Shown piece after piece: positions 9,929-20,254 of a stretch of 64,000 bases of DNA. The DNA lies in contig NZ_MPNT01000014.1 of assembly GCF_001907675.1 (NCBI RefSeq), forward strand, positions 62,001 to 126,000, given 5' to 3'. Under the pieces are notes generated by a model. The model had not been told where the DNA came from, did no database searches, and saw only the letters and a program-made list of their open reading frames with translations. Numbering within the stretch: position 1 is the first letter of the stretch; each line of letters opens with the position of its first letter. The position numbers were made by a program, and so were the translations under genes. The DNA is from Mycobacterium paraffinicum (lineage in GTDB: Bacteria; Actinomycetota; Actinomycetes; Mycobacteriales; Mycobacteriaceae).

Positions 9929-11451
9929 CCCGGGCCCGGGACGCCCTGTCCGGCGATCTTCCGCGGTGGCTACCGCGTTCGTTGCGCCGCCAGCTTCTGT
10001 TGGGCGTCCTCGGCGTGGTCAGTGTTGTGCTGATGACGGTCGGAATCGTCTCCGTGCTGAGCCTGCGTGGCTACGTCACCGCGATGAGCGACGCCGACGT
10101 CGCCGAGTCCTTGGACGCGTTGGGCCACTCGTACCACAAATACGTTAGGGGTGAACATGATCCTGCCGGTGGCGCCAAGCCGCTGCCGGAGGCGATGCTG
10201 CAGTTCACCGATCAGACGCCGGGAAACCTGATCGTGGTGCTGCATGAGGGCACCCTGATCGGGTCGGCGGTGTTCTCAGAAGCCGAAGCGCGGCCGGCGC
10301 CCGCCGACGCCGTCCGCGTCATCGAGGCGCAGTCGTGGACGAACGGCCCGCCACGTACCGAAAACCTGGGCAGCCTTGGGTATTACCGGCTCAAGAGCCA
10401 CGTCGATGGGCCGGACGTGTTGATTGCCGGCGTGTCACTGAACCTTGCCGATCAGATCATCGCCCGCAAGCAGGTCACCACCACCCTGCTCATTGCGGCG
10501 GCGTTGACGGTCACCGCCGGGCTCACCGTGTGGGTCGTCGGCTATACCCTGCGGCCGTTGCGCCGGTTGGCGGCTACCGCGGCGGAAGTCGCCGCCATGC
10601 CGCTCGCCGACGACGACCACCGAATCAGCGTCCGGGTGCGGCCGCGTGACACCAACCAGCAGAACGAAGTCGGCATCGTCGGCCACACCTTGAATCGGTT
10701 GCTGGACAACGTCGATAGCGCGCTGGCACAACGCGCCGAATCCGACCTGCGGACACGGCAATTCATCACCGACGCCAGCCACGAGCTGCGGACCCCGCTC
10801 GCCGCGATTCAGGGGTACGCCGAACTCACCCGCCAGGACAGCTCGGAGTTGCCGCCGACCACCGAATATGCGCTGGCCCGCATCGAGTCCGAAGCGCGGC
10901 GCATGACGCTGCTCGTCGACGAGTTGCTGCTGCTGTCCCGCCTAGGCGAAGGGCAAGACCTGCAGAGCGAGGACGTCGACCTTGCCGAGCTCGTCGGCAA
11001 CGCCGTCAACGATGCGGCAGTCGCTGCGCCGACGCACCATTGGGTGAAGAACCTGCCCGAGGAACCGGTGTGGGTCCGCGGGGATCACGCGCGGTTGCAC
11101 CAGCTGGTGAGCAACCTGCTCAACAATGCCCGGGTGCACAACCCGCCGGGGGTCACAGTCACGACCGCAATCACCCGCCGCCGCGACGGTTCCGAGCCGC
11201 CGTGCGCGGAGCTGACCGTCGCCGACGACGGGCCGGGCATCGACCCGGAGCTGCTCCCCCGCCTGTTCGAACGGTTCGCCCGGGCGGACAGCTCGAGGCT
11301 CAACGGAACGGGCACCGGGCTGGGTCTGGCCATCGTCAGTTCGATCGTCAAGGCACACCACGGGTCCGTAGCCGCCGAATCCACTGAGGGCGCAACGGTT
11401 TTCAGGGTCCGGCTGCCGATGATCGACGGTCCCGGCGCCGGCGACGGGTAA
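9925..11451 (+). CDS. trcS: Two-component sensor histidine kinase TrcS
   Basis: A 508-aa membrane kinase partner of TrcR. TM1 spans about residues 26-48, an extracytoplasmic sensor about 49-183, TM2 about 184-207, then a HAMP linker, HisKA with phospho-accepting H286 in ITDASHELRTPL, and HATPase_c with N-box NLLNNARVHN, DDGPGID and GTGLGLAI. All catalytic boxes are intact. The ATG overlaps the trcR stop (ATGA); upstream in-frame starts lie inside trcR and are rejected. The signal sensed is not known. Confidence 0.94.
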
Positions 11452-11638
11452 CGCGCGCGTCCCCGGGTGTTAAGAAACCGTAAAGGTGCCCCGCGGCGCC
11501 GTTAGAAAAGTGTCAACCAAAGGCCCTAGACCAGGGGTGCCAGCTACTTTCAAGCTGACCTTGCCTCCGAGAACCGCGCTGTTGCTTACTCGATGAGGCC
11601 CTTTCGTCTGCGCGTGATCGGCCCGGAACGGAGTTTAG

Positions 11639-11722
11639 ATGGGCGTGTTGGTGTACATCGTGCTCACGGTGGCGGTGTTCGCCGTGCTGGGCTTGGTGCA
11701 GAAGTTGGTCGAGCGGCTGTGA
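11639..11722 (+). CDS. 27-aa membrane microprotein upstream of kdpF
   Basis: Encodes [19 protein letters not shown] plus a short amphipathic tail ending KLVERL. It is a single hydrophobic helix with a charged end. GGAG lies 5 nt before the ATG, and its TGA overlaps the GTG start of kdpF (CTGTGA), so it is embedded in the kdp operon. It is not KdpF itself, which follows. It may be a small subunit or regulator of the Kdp pump (inference). Confidence 0.7.
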   Translation: MGVLVYIVLTVAVFAVLGLVQKLVERL

Positions 11723-11808
11723 GTTACGAAAACATCGTCGGTTTGGTGCTTTCCGTCCTTCTCGCGCTGTTCCTCGGCTGCGCACTGCTCTTCCCGGAGA
11801 GGTTCTGA
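11719..11808 (+). CDS. kdpF: KdpF, small stabilising subunit of the K+ pump
   Basis: A 29-aa single-pass peptide, GTG start, reading [19 protein letters not shown] and ending LLFPERF. This matches KdpF in size, hydrophobic profile and place immediately before kdpA. Its TGA overlaps the kdpA ATG (TGATG), and its GTG overlaps the upstream microprotein stop. KdpF stabilises the KdpABC complex in the membrane (family knowledge). Confidence 0.85.
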   Translation: MSYENIVGLVLSVLLALFLGCALLFPERF

Positions 11809-13478
11809 TGAGCGGGACGACGGCCGGGCTCGTCTTCCTCGCGGTTCTCGTCCTGGCACTGGTCGCAGTGCACGTGCCGTTGGGCGACTACATGTATCGG
11901 GTGTACACGGCGGACAAGGACAACGCCGTCGAGCGGGCCATCTATCGGCTGATTGGCGTCGACGCACGCTCCGAGCAGACGTGGGGGGCGTACGCGCGCA
12001 GCGTGTTGGCGTTCTCGTCGATCAGCATTCTGTTCCTGTTCGTGTTCCAGCTGGTGCAGGGGAAATTGCCGCTGCACCTGCATGATCCGGCCACCCAGAT
12101 GACCCCGGGGCTGGCGTGGAACACCGCGGTCAGCTTCGTCACGAACACCAACTGGCAGGCCTATTCCGGCGAGTCCACTCAGGGTCACCTCGTGCAGATG
12201 GCCGGGCTGGCGGTGCAGAACTTCGTGTCCGCCGCGGTCGGCATGGCGGTGGCGATCGCGCTGGTGCGCGGGTTCGCCCGCAGGCGCACCGGCGAGCTGG
12301 GCAACTTCTGGGTCGACCTGGTGCGCGGGACATTGCGCATCCTGTTGCCCATCGCGGTCCTCGGCGCGATCGTGCTGATCGCGGGGGGAGCTATCCAGAA
12401 TTTCCACCTGAACGACCAGGTCGTCACCACCCTCAACGGGGCGCAGCAGACGATCACCGGCGGTCCGGTGGCCAGCCAGGAAGTCATCAAGGAGCTGGGC
12501 ACCAACGGCGGCGGCTTCTACAACGCGAACTCCGCCCACCCATTCGAGAACCCGACCGCATGGACCAACTGGCTGGAAATCTTCCTGCTGCTGGTGATCA
12601 GCTTCTCGCTGCCGCGCACGTTCGGGCGAATGGTGGGCAGCACGAAGCAGGGCTACGCGATCGCATCGGTCATGGCCTCCCTGTACGCGGTCAGCGTGAC
12701 CTTCATGATGTGGTTCCAGCTGCAGCACCACGGCACGGTGCCGACCGCGGTCGGCTCGGCCATGGAGGGCGTAGAGCAGCGGTTCGGCGTCGCCAACTCC
12801 GCCGTCTTCGCCGACTCGACGACGCTCACCTCCACGGGCGCGGTCGACTCCTCCCACGACAGCTACACCAGCCTTGGCGGCATGATGACCATGTTCAACA
12901 TGCAGCTCGGCGAGGTCGCGCCCGGCGGCACCGGCTCGGGCCTCTACGGCATGCTGATCCTGGCGGTGATCACCGTGTTCGTCGCCGGGCTGATGGTCGG
13001 GCGCACCCCCGAATACCTCGGCAAGAAGATCACCCCCCGCGAAATCAAGCTCGCCGCAAGCTATTTCCTGGTCACGCCGCTGATCGTGCTGACCGGTACC
13101 GCGATCGCGACGGCCCTGCCCGGCGAACGAGCCGGCATGCTCAACGCCGGCCCGCATGGCCTATCGGAGGTGTTGTACGCGTTCACCTCCGCCGCCAACA
13201 ACAACGGGTCCGCGTTCGCCGGGATCAGCGCCAACACCAACTGGTACAACACCGCCCTGGGGCTGGCCATGGTCTTCGGCCGGTTCCTGCCGATCGTGCT
13301 CGTGCTCGCCCTGGCCGGCTCGCTGGCCAGGCAAGGGCAGACACCTGAATCGGCGGGCACCCTGCCGACCCATCGGCCACAGTTCGTCGGCATGGTCGCC
13401 GGCGTCACCCTGATCCTGGTCGCCCTCACCTTCCTGCCCATGTTGGCGCTCGGACCTCTCGCCGAAGGAATTCACTGA
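11808..13478 (+). CDS. kdpA: K+-transporting ATPase subunit A
   Basis: The 556-aa channel-like subunit that binds and passes K+ in the high-affinity KdpFABC pump. About ten membrane helices and the repeated selectivity-filter loops are visible: [12 protein letters not shown] near residue 115, [19 protein letters not shown] near 230, and [14 protein letters not shown] near 465. Full family length, no breaks. The ATG overlaps the kdpF stop and the gene ends in a TGATGA junction with kdpB, typical of a tightly coupled complex. Confidence 0.96.
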   Translation: MSGTTAGLVFLAVLVLALVAVHVPLGDYMYRVYTADKDNAVERAIYRLIGVDARSEQTWGAYARSVLAFSSISILFLFVFQLVQGKLPLHLHDPATQMTPGLAWNTAVSFVTNTNWQAYSGESTQGHLVQMAGLAVQNFVSAAVGMAVAIALVRGFARRRTGELGNFWVDLVRGTLRILLPIAVLGAIVLIAGGAIQNFHLNDQVVTTLNGAQQTITGGPVASQEVIKELGTNGGGFYNANSAHPFENPTAWTNWLEIFLLLVISFSLPRTFGRMVGSTKQGYAIASVMASLYAVSVTFMMWFQLQHHGTVPTAVGSAMEGVEQRFGVANSAVFADSTTLTSTGAVDSSHDSYTSLGGMMTMFNMQLGEVAPGGTGSGLYGMLILAVITVFVAGLMVGRTPEYLGKKITPREIKLAASYFLVTPLIVLTGTAIATALPGERAGMLNAGPHGLSEVLYAFTSAANNNGSAFAGISANTNWYNTALGLAMVFGRFLPIVLVLALAGSLARQGQTPESAGTLPTHRPQFVGMVAGVTLILVALTFLPMLALGPLAEGIH

Positions 13479-15628
13479 TGACCGCGACCACCGTCGACCC
13501 GGCTGAGCAGTCACAGCCCACCGCTACCGCGAACACCAAACGGGTGCAGGGCGGTCTGCTCGACCCGAAGATGCTGTGGCGCTCGACGCCTGACGCGCTG
13601 CGCAAACTCGACCCGCGCACGCTGTGGCGCAACCCGGTGATGTTCATTGTGGAGATCGGTGCCGCCTGGAGCACCGTGCTGGCGATCATCGACCCGACCT
13701 GGTTCGCCTGGTTGACCGTGGTCTGGCTATGGCTCACGGTGCTATTCGCGAACCTCGCCGAGGCCGTGGCGGAAGGCCGCGGCAAGGCCCAGGCCGAGAC
13801 CCTGCGCCGAGCCAAGACCCAGACGCTGGCCCGGCGGCTGAGGAACTGGCAACCCGGCGCGGCCGCCGTCGAGGAGGAGGTCGCCGCACCGCAGCTGCAG
13901 CAGGGTGATGTCGTCGTGGTCGAGGCCGGGCAGGTGATACCGGGCGACGGCGACGTCGTCGAAGGCATTGCCTCCGTGGATGAATCGGCCATCACCGGCG
14001 AATCGGCGCCGGTGATCCGCGAGTCCGGTGGCGACCGTTCCGCGGTCACCGGCGGCACCACCGTGCTGAGCGACCGAATCGTCGTGCGAATCACCCAGAA
14101 ACCTGGCGAGAGCTTCATCGACCGGATGATCGCGCTCGTCGAGGGCGCGAACCGGCAGAAGACCCCCAACGAGATCGCGCTCAACATCCTATTGGCCGCG
14201 CTGACCATCATCTTCGTTTTTGCCGTCGCCACCCTGCAGCCGCTGGCGATCTATTCGAAGATGAACAATCCCGGCGTCCCAGACACCCAGGCACTCAACG
14301 CAAACGGCGTCACCGGCATCGTGATGGTGTCGCTGTTGGTGTGCCTGATTCCCACCACCATTGGCGCGCTGCTGTCCGCGATCGGCATCGCCGGGATGGA
14401 CCGGCTGGTGCAGCGCAACGTGCTGGCCATGTCGGGCCGCGCGGTGGAAGCCGCGGGCGACGTCAACACGCTGCTGCTGGACAAGACCGGCACGATCACC
14501 TTGGGCAACCGGCAGGCCAGCGCCTTCGTCCCCTTGGACGGGGTCACCAGGGAGCAACTCGCCGACGCCGCGCAACTGTCCAGCCTGGCCGACGAGACGC
14601 CGGAGGGACGCTCGATCGTCGTCTATGCCAAGCAGCATTTCGGGCTGCGCGAGCGCGCTCCGGGTGAACTCGCGCACGCCCACTGGGTGGAGTTCTCCGC
14701 CGCGACGCGGATGTCCGGCGTCGACATCGACGGACACCAGCTGCGCAAGGGCGCGGCCAGCTCCGTGGCCGAATGGGTGCGCGGGCAGGGTGGAAAGGTG
14801 CCACAGCAGCTGGGCGAGTTGGTCGACGGCATCTCCGCCGGCGGCGGCACGCCGCTGGTCGTCGGGGAGATTCGCGACGGCGAGGCGTCGGTGCTGGGCG
14901 TCATCCACCTCAAGGACGTCGTCAAGCAGGGCATGCGTGAACGTTTCGACGAGATGCGCAGGATGGGCATCCGCACGGTGATGATCACCGGCGATAATCC
15001 GTTGACGGCCAAGGCGATTGCCGACGAGGCCGGCGTCGACGACTTCCTCGCCGAGGCCACGCCCGAGGACAAACTCGAGCTGATCAAGCGGGAACAGGCG
15101 GGCGGCAAGCTGGTCGCGATGACCGGCGACGGCACCAACGACGCACCCGCGCTGGCCCAGGCCGACGTAGGCGTCGCGATGAACACCGGCACGTCGGCCG
15201 CCAAAGAGGCGGGCAACATGGTCGACCTCGACTCCGACCCCACCAAGCTCATCGAGATCGTCGAGATCGGCAAGCAGCTGCTGATCACCCGCGGCGCGCT
15301 GACCACCTTCTCGATCGCCAACGACATCGCCAAGTACTTCGCGATCATCCCGGCCATGTTCGTCGCGCTGTTCCCCGGGCTGGACACGATCAACATCATG
15401 CGGCTGCACAGCCCGCAGTCGGCGATCCTCTCGGCGGTGATCTTCAACGCGATCGTCATCGTGGCGCTGATCCCGTTGTCGCTGCGCGGCGTGCGCTACA
15501 CACCGAGCAGCGCTTCGAAACTGCTGAGCCGCAACCTCTACATCTACGGCCTCGGCGGCATCGTCGCCCCGTTCGTCGGAATCAAACTGATCGACCTGAT
15601 CATCCAATTCGTCCCGGGGATGTCCTGA
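13478..15628 (+). CDS. kdpB: K+-transporting P-type ATPase subunit B
   Basis: The 716-aa catalytic subunit. Motifs seen are the TGES actuator loop at 173-176 (AITGESAPV), phosphorylation site DKTGT with D335, P-loop [14 protein letters not shown], and hinge [18 protein letters not shown]. The membrane part, with the [11 protein letters not shown] helix, is complete. The ATG overlaps the kdpA TGA. ATP hydrolysis here drives K+ movement through KdpA. No unusual residue changes were noticed. Confidence 0.96.
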   Translation: MTATTVDPAEQSQPTATANTKRVQGGLLDPKMLWRSTPDALRKLDPRTLWRNPVMFIVEIGAAWSTVLAIIDPTWFAWLTVVWLWLTVLFANLAEAVAEGRGKAQAETLRRAKTQTLARRLRNWQPGAAAVEEEVAAPQLQQGDVVVVEAGQVIPGDGDVVEGIASVDESAITGESAPVIRESGGDRSAVTGGTTVLSDRIVVRITQKPGESFIDRMIALVEGANRQKTPNEIALNILLAALTIIFVFAVATLQPLAIYSKMNNPGVPDTQALNANGVTGIVMVSLLVCLIPTTIGALLSAIGIAGMDRLVQRNVLAMSGRAVEAAGDVNTLLLDKTGTITLGNRQASAFVPLDGVTREQLADAAQLSSLADETPEGRSIVVYAKQHFGLRERAPGELAHAHWVEFSAATRMSGVDIDGHQLRKGAASSVAEWVRGQGGKVPQQLGELVDGISAGGGTPLVVGEIRDGEASVLGVIHLKDVVKQGMRERFDEMRRMGIRTVMITGDNPLTAKAIADEAGVDDFLAEATPEDKLELIKREQAGGKLVAMTGDGTNDAPALAQADVGVAMNTGTSAAKEAGNMVDLDSDPTKLIEIVEIGKQLLITRGALTTFSIANDIAKYFAIIPAMFVALFPGLDTINIMRLHSPQSAILSAVIFNAIVIVALIPLSLRGVRYTPSSASKLLSRNLYIYGLGGIVAPFVGIKLIDLIIQFVPGMS

Positions 15629-15629
15629 C

Positions 15630-16553
15630 ATGAAGTTCTCGAATTTCGTCCGCGTGCACTGGACGGCCTTTCGCGCGCTGTTGGTGCTGACCGTCATCAC
15701 CGGCCTCGCCTACCCGGTCTTCATCTGGCTCGTCGCGCAGATACCGGGACTGCACGACAAGGCCGAGGGATCGATCCTGACCGCCAACGGCAAGCCGGTC
15801 GGCAGCCGGCTGATCGGTCAACTGTTCACCGACAAAGACGGCAACCCGCTGCCCCAGTACTTCCAAAGCCGCCCGTCGGCGGCCGGCAACGGCTATGACC
15901 CGCTCTCCTCGGGCGCAAGCAATCTCGGGCCGGAAAGCGTCGTCGACACGCCCGCCGATCCGGCGCAATTGGCATCCGGCAAGTCCGCTTCGGACGCGGG
16001 CTTCAAGCCGAGCCTGCTGACCACCGTGTGTTCCCGCAGCGCCGCGGTGGGCCAGCTCGAAGGTGTGGACGGGTCGCGACCGTTCTGCACCGGCGGCGGT
16101 GTGGGCGCCGTGCTGTCGGTGATCGGGCCGCGCGACGCCCGCGGCAACGTCACCCACCCCACCCGAGTGGTCAGCGTCAACGAGCCGTGCCCGACGACGC
16201 CGGCGCCGTTCGTGACGCTCTACGAGGGCGTGCGGGTCGAATGCGCGAAGTACGGCGAGGACTACACGATCGGTCAGATCGTGCCCGTCCGCGGCGCCGC
16301 ACCCGCCGATCCCGCCGTGCCCGCCGACGCCGTCACCGCCAGCGGCAGCGGCCTGGACCCCAACATCTCGCCGGCCTACGCCGACCTCCAGGTCGCCCGG
16401 GTGGCCAAGGCCCGGCACGTCAGCCCGGACCAGATCCGTCAGGTGTTGGCGCAGAATCGAAACGGCCGCATCCTCGGGTTCTTCGGTGAACCGTGCGTCA
16501 ACGTGTTGCAGCTCAACCTGCAACTCGACCGCCGGTATCCGGTCACGAGCTAG
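15630..16553 (+). CDS. kdpC: K+-transporting ATPase subunit C, enlarged
   Basis: 307 aa against about 190 for ordinary KdpC. The N-terminal membrane anchor (residues 15-37), the YFQSRPSAAGNGYDP and SGASNLGP motifs and the C-terminal VTASGSGLDPNISPAYA, RVAKAR and FGEPCVNVLQLN blocks are canonical. Between them, about residues 103-230, lies an insertion with four cysteines (134, 153, 187, 205) in the extracytoplasmic part. The reading frame is clean, so this is not a frameshift. KdpC helps couple the catalytic and transport subunits. The insertion may add a disulfide-bonded subdomain (inference). Confidence 0.93.
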   Translation: MKFSNFVRVHWTAFRALLVLTVITGLAYPVFIWLVAQIPGLHDKAEGSILTANGKPVGSRLIGQLFTDKDGNPLPQYFQSRPSAAGNGYDPLSSGASNLGPESVVDTPADPAQLASGKSASDAGFKPSLLTTVCSRSAAVGQLEGVDGSRPFCTGGGVGAVLSVIGPRDARGNVTHPTRVVSVNEPCPTTPAPFVTLYEGVRVECAKYGEDYTIGQIVPVRGAAPADPAVPADAVTASGSGLDPNISPAYADLQVARVAKARHVSPDQIRQVLAQNRNGRILGFFGEPCVNVLQLNLQLDRRYPVTS

Positions 16554-16565
16554 CGCGGAGGAGGG

Positions 16566-19133
16566 ATGATGGTTCAGGTGAGAGGCCGGAGCCAACATCC
16601 CAAGCGCGGCGAGCTGCGCATCTACCTCGGCGCGGCGCCGGGTGTCGGTAAAACGTACGCGATGCTCGGGGAGGCACACCGGCGCTTGGAACGCGGCACG
16701 GACGTGGTGGCCGCCGTCATCGAGACACACGGGCGGCACAAGACCGCCAGCCTGATGGAAGGGATCGAGATCGTCCCGCCGCGCTATCTCAAGTACCGCG
16801 GTGCAAGCTTCGCAGAACTCGACGTGCCCGCGGTATTGGCCCGTCGCCCACAGGTCGCCCTGGTCGACGAGCTCGCCCACACCAACACGCCGGGCAGCAA
16901 AAACGCCAAGCGCTGGCAGGACGTCGAGGAATTGCTCGACGCGGGGATCACGGTGATATCCACCGTCAACGTCCAGCACCTGGAAAGCCTCAACGACGTC
17001 GTCGCCCAAATCACCGGCATCGAACAGAAAGAGACCATCCCGGACTCCATCGTCCGACAGGCTTCCCAGGTCGAGCTGATCGATATCACGCCGGAAGCAT
17101 TGCGCCGCAGACTTTCCCACGGAAATGTGTACGCCCCGGAGCGAATCGACGCGGCGCTGTCCAACTACTTTCGCCAGGGCAACCTCACCGCGCTAAGGGA
17201 ACTCGCGCTGCTCTGGCTGGCCGACCAGGTCGACACGGCGCTGGCCAAATACCGCGCCGAAAACAAGATCACCGAAACGTGGGAGGCCCGCGAGCGGGTC
17301 GTGGTGGCGGTCACCGGCGGCCCGGAATCGGAGACGCTGGTGCGGCGAGCGTCCCGCATCGCGTCGAAGTCGAGCGCCGAGCTGATGGTGGTGCACGTCA
17401 TCCGCGGTGATGGCCTGGCGGGCCTGTCGGAGGCGCGGATGGGCAAGATCCGTGAGCTGGCGAGCAGTCTGGATGCCTCGCTGCACACTGTCGTCGGTGA
17501 CGACGTGCCCACCGCCCTACTCGATTTCGCCCGCGAGATGAACGCCACTCAGCTGGTGATCGGCACCTCCCGCCGGTCGCGGTGGGCGCGCATCTTCGAG
17601 GAGGGCATCGGCGCGACGATCGTCGAGCGGTCCGCAAAGATTGACGTGCACCTGGTGACCCACGAGGAATCCAAGCGCGGCTTTCGCGCGGCGTCGCTGG
17701 CGCCCAATGAGCGCCGGGTGGCGTCGTGGCTGGCGGCATTCATCGTGCCGTCGCTCATCTGCGCGGTGATCGTGACGGCGCTCGACAGGTACCTGGGCAC
17801 CAGCGGCGACAGCGCCCTGTTCTTCGTCGGAGTCTTGGTGGTCGGGCTACTGGGAGGCGTTGCGCCGGCGGTGGTCTCGGCGGTGTTGTCCAGCCTGCTG
17901 CTGAACTACTTCCTGACCGCCCCCCGGCACACGTTCACCATCGCCGAACCCGACGCCGCCGTCACCGAACTCGTGCTGCTGCTGATCGCGGTCGCCGTCG
18001 CGGTGCTGGTCGACGGCGCGGCCAAGCGCACCCGCGAGGCCCGGCGCGCCTCGCAGGAGGCCGAACTGCTGACGCTGTTCGCGGGCTCGGTGCTGCGCGG
18101 GGCCGACCTCGAGACGCTGCTCGAGCGGGTGCGCGAGACCTACTCGCAACGCGCGGTCAGCATGCTGCGCGAGCCCGGCGGGGAGGACCACGGCGGCAGC
18201 AAGAGGGGCGAGGTCGTCGCGTGCGTGGGCCGAGACCCTTGTGTCACGGTCGATTCCGCCGATACCGCGATCGAGGTCGGCGACGACGAGTTCTGGATGC
18301 TGTTGGCGGGCCGAAAGCTTTCGGCCCGCGACCGGCGGGTGCTGGGCGCGGTGGCCAAACAGGCCGCGGGCCTGATCCGGCAGCGCGAACTGGCCGAGGA
18401 AGCCAGCCGGGCCGAGGCGATCGTGCGGGCCGACGAGTTGCGGCGTTCCCTGCTGTCGGCGGTCAGCCACGACCTGCGTACGCCGTTGGCGGCGGCCAAG
18501 GTTGCGGTGTCCAGCCTGCGCGCCGAGGACGTCGCCTTCTCCCCCGCCGACACGGCGGAACTGCTGGCGACCATCGAGGAGTCCATCGACCAGCTGACCG
18601 CGCTGGTCGGAAACCTGCTCGATTCGTCGCGTCTGGCCGCCGGGGTGGTGCACCCCGACCTGCGCCGCGTGTATCTGGAGGAAACGGTGCAACGCGCGCT
18701 GATCAGCATCGGCAAGGGGGCCACCGGTTTCTACCGCTCTGCCATCGACCGGGTGAAAGTCGACGTGGGTGACGCCGTGGTGCTGGCCGACGCAGGTTTG
18801 CTGGAACGCGTCCTGGCCAACCTGATCGACAATGCGCTGCGGTACGCGCCCGACTGTGTGGTGCGGGTCAACGCGGGGCGCGTCGGCGATCGGGTGCTGA
18901 TCAACGTCATCGACGAGGGACCCGGCATCCCGCACGGGACCGAGGAGCAGATCTTCGAAGCGTTTCAGCGCCTCGGCGATCACGACAACACCACCGGGGT
19001 GGGCCTGGGCATGTCGGTAGCGCGCGGCTTTGTCGAAGCCATGGGCGGGACCATCACGGCCGGGGACACCCCGGGCGGCGGTCTCACGGTCGTGGTCGAA
19101 TTGGCTGCGCCAGAAATGGTTGGGGCGCGATGA
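16566..19133 (+). CDS. kdpD: Sensor histidine kinase KdpD
   Basis: An 855-aa kinase controlling kdp expression under K+ limitation or osmotic stress. Domain order: KdpD N-terminal ATP-binding domain (Walker A GAAPGVGKT near residue 22, ALVDELAHTN), a UspA-like domain (about 245-370), four closely spaced TM helices (about 385-490), a GAF-like region, HisKA with SAVSHDLRTPLAAAK near 640, and HATPase_c with NLIDNALRYAPD and GVGLGMSVARG. Two adjacent ATGs (16566, 16569) follow GGAGGAGGG; the second is better spaced. The gene follows kdpC on the same strand, unlike the divergent arrangement in M. tuberculosis. Confidence 0.95.
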   Translation: MMVQVRGRSQHPKRGELRIYLGAAPGVGKTYAMLGEAHRRLERGTDVVAAVIETHGRHKTASLMEGIEIVPPRYLKYRGASFAELDVPAVLARRPQVALVDELAHTNTPGSKNAKRWQDVEELLDAGITVISTVNVQHLESLNDVVAQITGIEQKETIPDSIVRQASQVELIDITPEALRRRLSHGNVYAPERIDAALSNYFRQGNLTALRELALLWLADQVDTALAKYRAENKITETWEARERVVVAVTGGPESETLVRRASRIASKSSAELMVVHVIRGDGLAGLSEARMGKIRELASSLDASLHTVVGDDVPTALLDFAREMNATQLVIGTSRRSRWARIFEEGIGATIVERSAKIDVHLVTHEESKRGFRAASLAPNERRVASWLAAFIVPSLICAVIVTALDRYLGTSGDSALFFVGVLVVGLLGGVAPAVVSAVLSSLLLNYFLTAPRHTFTIAEPDAAVTELVLLLIAVAVAVLVDGAAKRTREARRASQEAELLTLFAGSVLRGADLETLLERVRETYSQRAVSMLREPGGEDHGGSKRGEVVACVGRDPCVTVDSADTAIEVGDDEFWMLLAGRKLSARDRRVLGAVAKQAAGLIRQRELAEEASRAEAIVRADELRRSLLSAVSHDLRTPLAAAKVAVSSLRAEDVAFSPADTAELLATIEESIDQLTALVGNLLDSSRLAAGVVHPDLRRVYLEETVQRALISIGKGATGFYRSAIDRVKVDVGDAVVLADAGLLERVLANLIDNALRYAPDCVVRVNAGRVGDRVLINVIDEGPGIPHGTEEQIFEAFQRLGDHDNTTGVGLGMSVARGFVEAMGGTITAGDTPGGGLTVVVELAAPEMVGAR

Positions 19134-19810
19134 CCCGCGTGTTGGTGATCGACGACGAGCCGCAGATCCTGCGGGCGCTTCGCATCAACCTGTCGGTGCG
19201 GGGCTACGAGGTGATCACCGCGTCCAGCGGCGCCGGCGCGCTGCGCGCCGCCGCGGAGCACAAACCCGACGTGGTGATCCTCGACCTGGGACTCCCCGAC
19301 ATCTCCGGCATCGACGTGCTGGCCGGGTTGCGGGGGTGGCTCACCGCGCCCGTGATCGTGTTGTCGGCGCGCACCGACTCGTCGGACAAGGTCGAGGCGC
19401 TCGACGCCGGGGCCGACGATTACGTCACCAAACCCTTTGGCATGGACGAGTTTTTGGCTCGGCTGCGGGCGGCGGTCCGGCGCAATACCGCGGCGTCCGA
19501 GCTGGAGCAGCCGGTGATCGAGACGGACGCGTTCACCGTCGATCTGGCGGCCAAGAAGGTCACCAAGAACGGTGCCGAGGTTCACCTCACCCCCACCGAA
19601 TGGGGAATGCTCGAAGTGCTGGTCCGCAACCGGGGCAAGCTGGTCGGCCGCGAAGAGCTCCTCAAAGAGGTGTGGGGTCCCGCGTATGCCACCGAAACGC
19701 ATTATCTACGAGTGTATTTGGCGCAACTGCGGCGCAAGCTCGAGGACGACCCGTCGCAGCCCAAGCACTTGCTGACCGAGTCGGGCATGGGGTATCGGTT
19801 CGAGGTGTGA
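19130..19810 (+). CDS. kdpE: Response regulator KdpE
   Basis: A 226-aa OmpR-type regulator. The receiver has DD at 8-9, phospho-acceptor D52 in VILDLGLPDI, and T/K residues in VLSARTD and TKPFG. The winged-helix DNA-binding domain runs from about 128 to 225 (LTPTEWGMLEVL, RVYLAQLRRKLE, ESGMGYRFEV). The ATGA overlap with kdpD couples the two. It should activate the kdp promoter in the 11452-11638 interval. Confidence 0.95.
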   Translation: MTRVLVIDDEPQILRALRINLSVRGYEVITASSGAGALRAAAEHKPDVVILDLGLPDISGIDVLAGLRGWLTAPVIVLSARTDSSDKVEALDAGADDYVTKPFGMDEFLARLRAAVRRNTAASELEQPVIETDAFTVDLAAKKVTKNGAEVHLTPTEWGMLEVLVRNRGKLVGREELLKEVWGPAYATETHYLRVYLAQLRRKLEDDPSQPKHLLTESGMGYRFEV

Positions 19811-19844
19811 GTCACAGGCGCCAGTTGCGTACCGGCCTGGAGAC

Positions 19845-19880
19845 GATGCAATCTTTGTTCACCTCATAGCGACAACTTGG
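19845..19880 (+). repeat. Left arm of 36-bp inverted repeat flanking an HTH gene
   Basis: The arm starts GATGCA and includes the core CACCTCATAGCGACAA. It matches the reverse complement of 20184-20219 at 31 of 36 positions, counted by eye. It covers the last codons and stop of the small HTH gene. No obvious target-site duplication flanks the pair. Confidence 0.8.
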
Positions 19881-20154
19881 CGGCCTCGCGTAACGCGTGC
19901 ACACGGTGGATAATCCGGTACTCGGTCGCGTGGGGGATGTGCTCCGGCCCGTACCGGCCCCGACGCAGTTGTCGTACCCGGCCCCGCGCGATCTCCCAGC
20001 GCAGCGCATCTGACACGGTTTTCGACGGCCTGCCGCGGACACGAAACCCTTGGCGGCCGAGCAGGTCGACCATTTCAGAGACGGTCGCCGGCCCGTGCTG
20101 CCAAAGGTGGAGGGCCAGGACGTACCGAAGCTCGATGCCATGAAGCGAGATCAT
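19864..20154 (-). CDS. Small winged-helix/HTH protein, unknown role
   Basis: 96 aa from ATG 20154 (107 aa from a TTG at 20187). It begins MISLHGIELRYVLALHLWQ and continues with a helix-turn-helix-like TVSEMVDLLGRQGF and a basic wing RGRVRQLRRGRYGPEH, so it probably binds DNA. Its shape recalls the N-terminal HTH of AbiEi-like antitoxins, but no partner gene is adjacent. Related short proteins are scattered in mycobacterial genomes (from memory). The gene is bracketed by a 36-bp inverted repeat whose left arm encodes its last codons. It may be a tiny mobile unit or an autoregulator with paired sites; neither is proven. Confidence 0.7.
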   Translation of the reverse strand: MISLHGIELRYVLALHLWQHGPATVSEMVDLLGRQGFRVRGRPSKTVSDALRWEIARGRVRQLRRGRYGPEHIPHATEYRIIHRVHALREAAKLSL

Positions 20155-20183
20155 CAGGTAACCGTCGCACAGAGGTACGACAA

Positions 20184-20219
20184 CCAAATTGTCGCTATGA
20201 GGTGGACAAAACGTGCATC
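20184..20219 (-). repeat. Right arm of 36-bp inverted repeat flanking an HTH gene
   Basis: Partner of 19845-19880. On the minus strand it reads GATGCA, then three differing bases, then a 27-bp block with 25 identities to the left arm. It lies at the promoter/start side of the HTH gene, 35 bp from the ppx2 stop. Confidence 0.8.
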
Positions 20220-20254
20220 ATCCTCCGCGCGGGGACCAATGGGGCGGATGTGAC

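Noticed and set aside
19845..20219. Classical insertion sequence at the inverted repeats
   Set aside because: No transposase and no clear target-site duplication; reported as an unexplained element instead.
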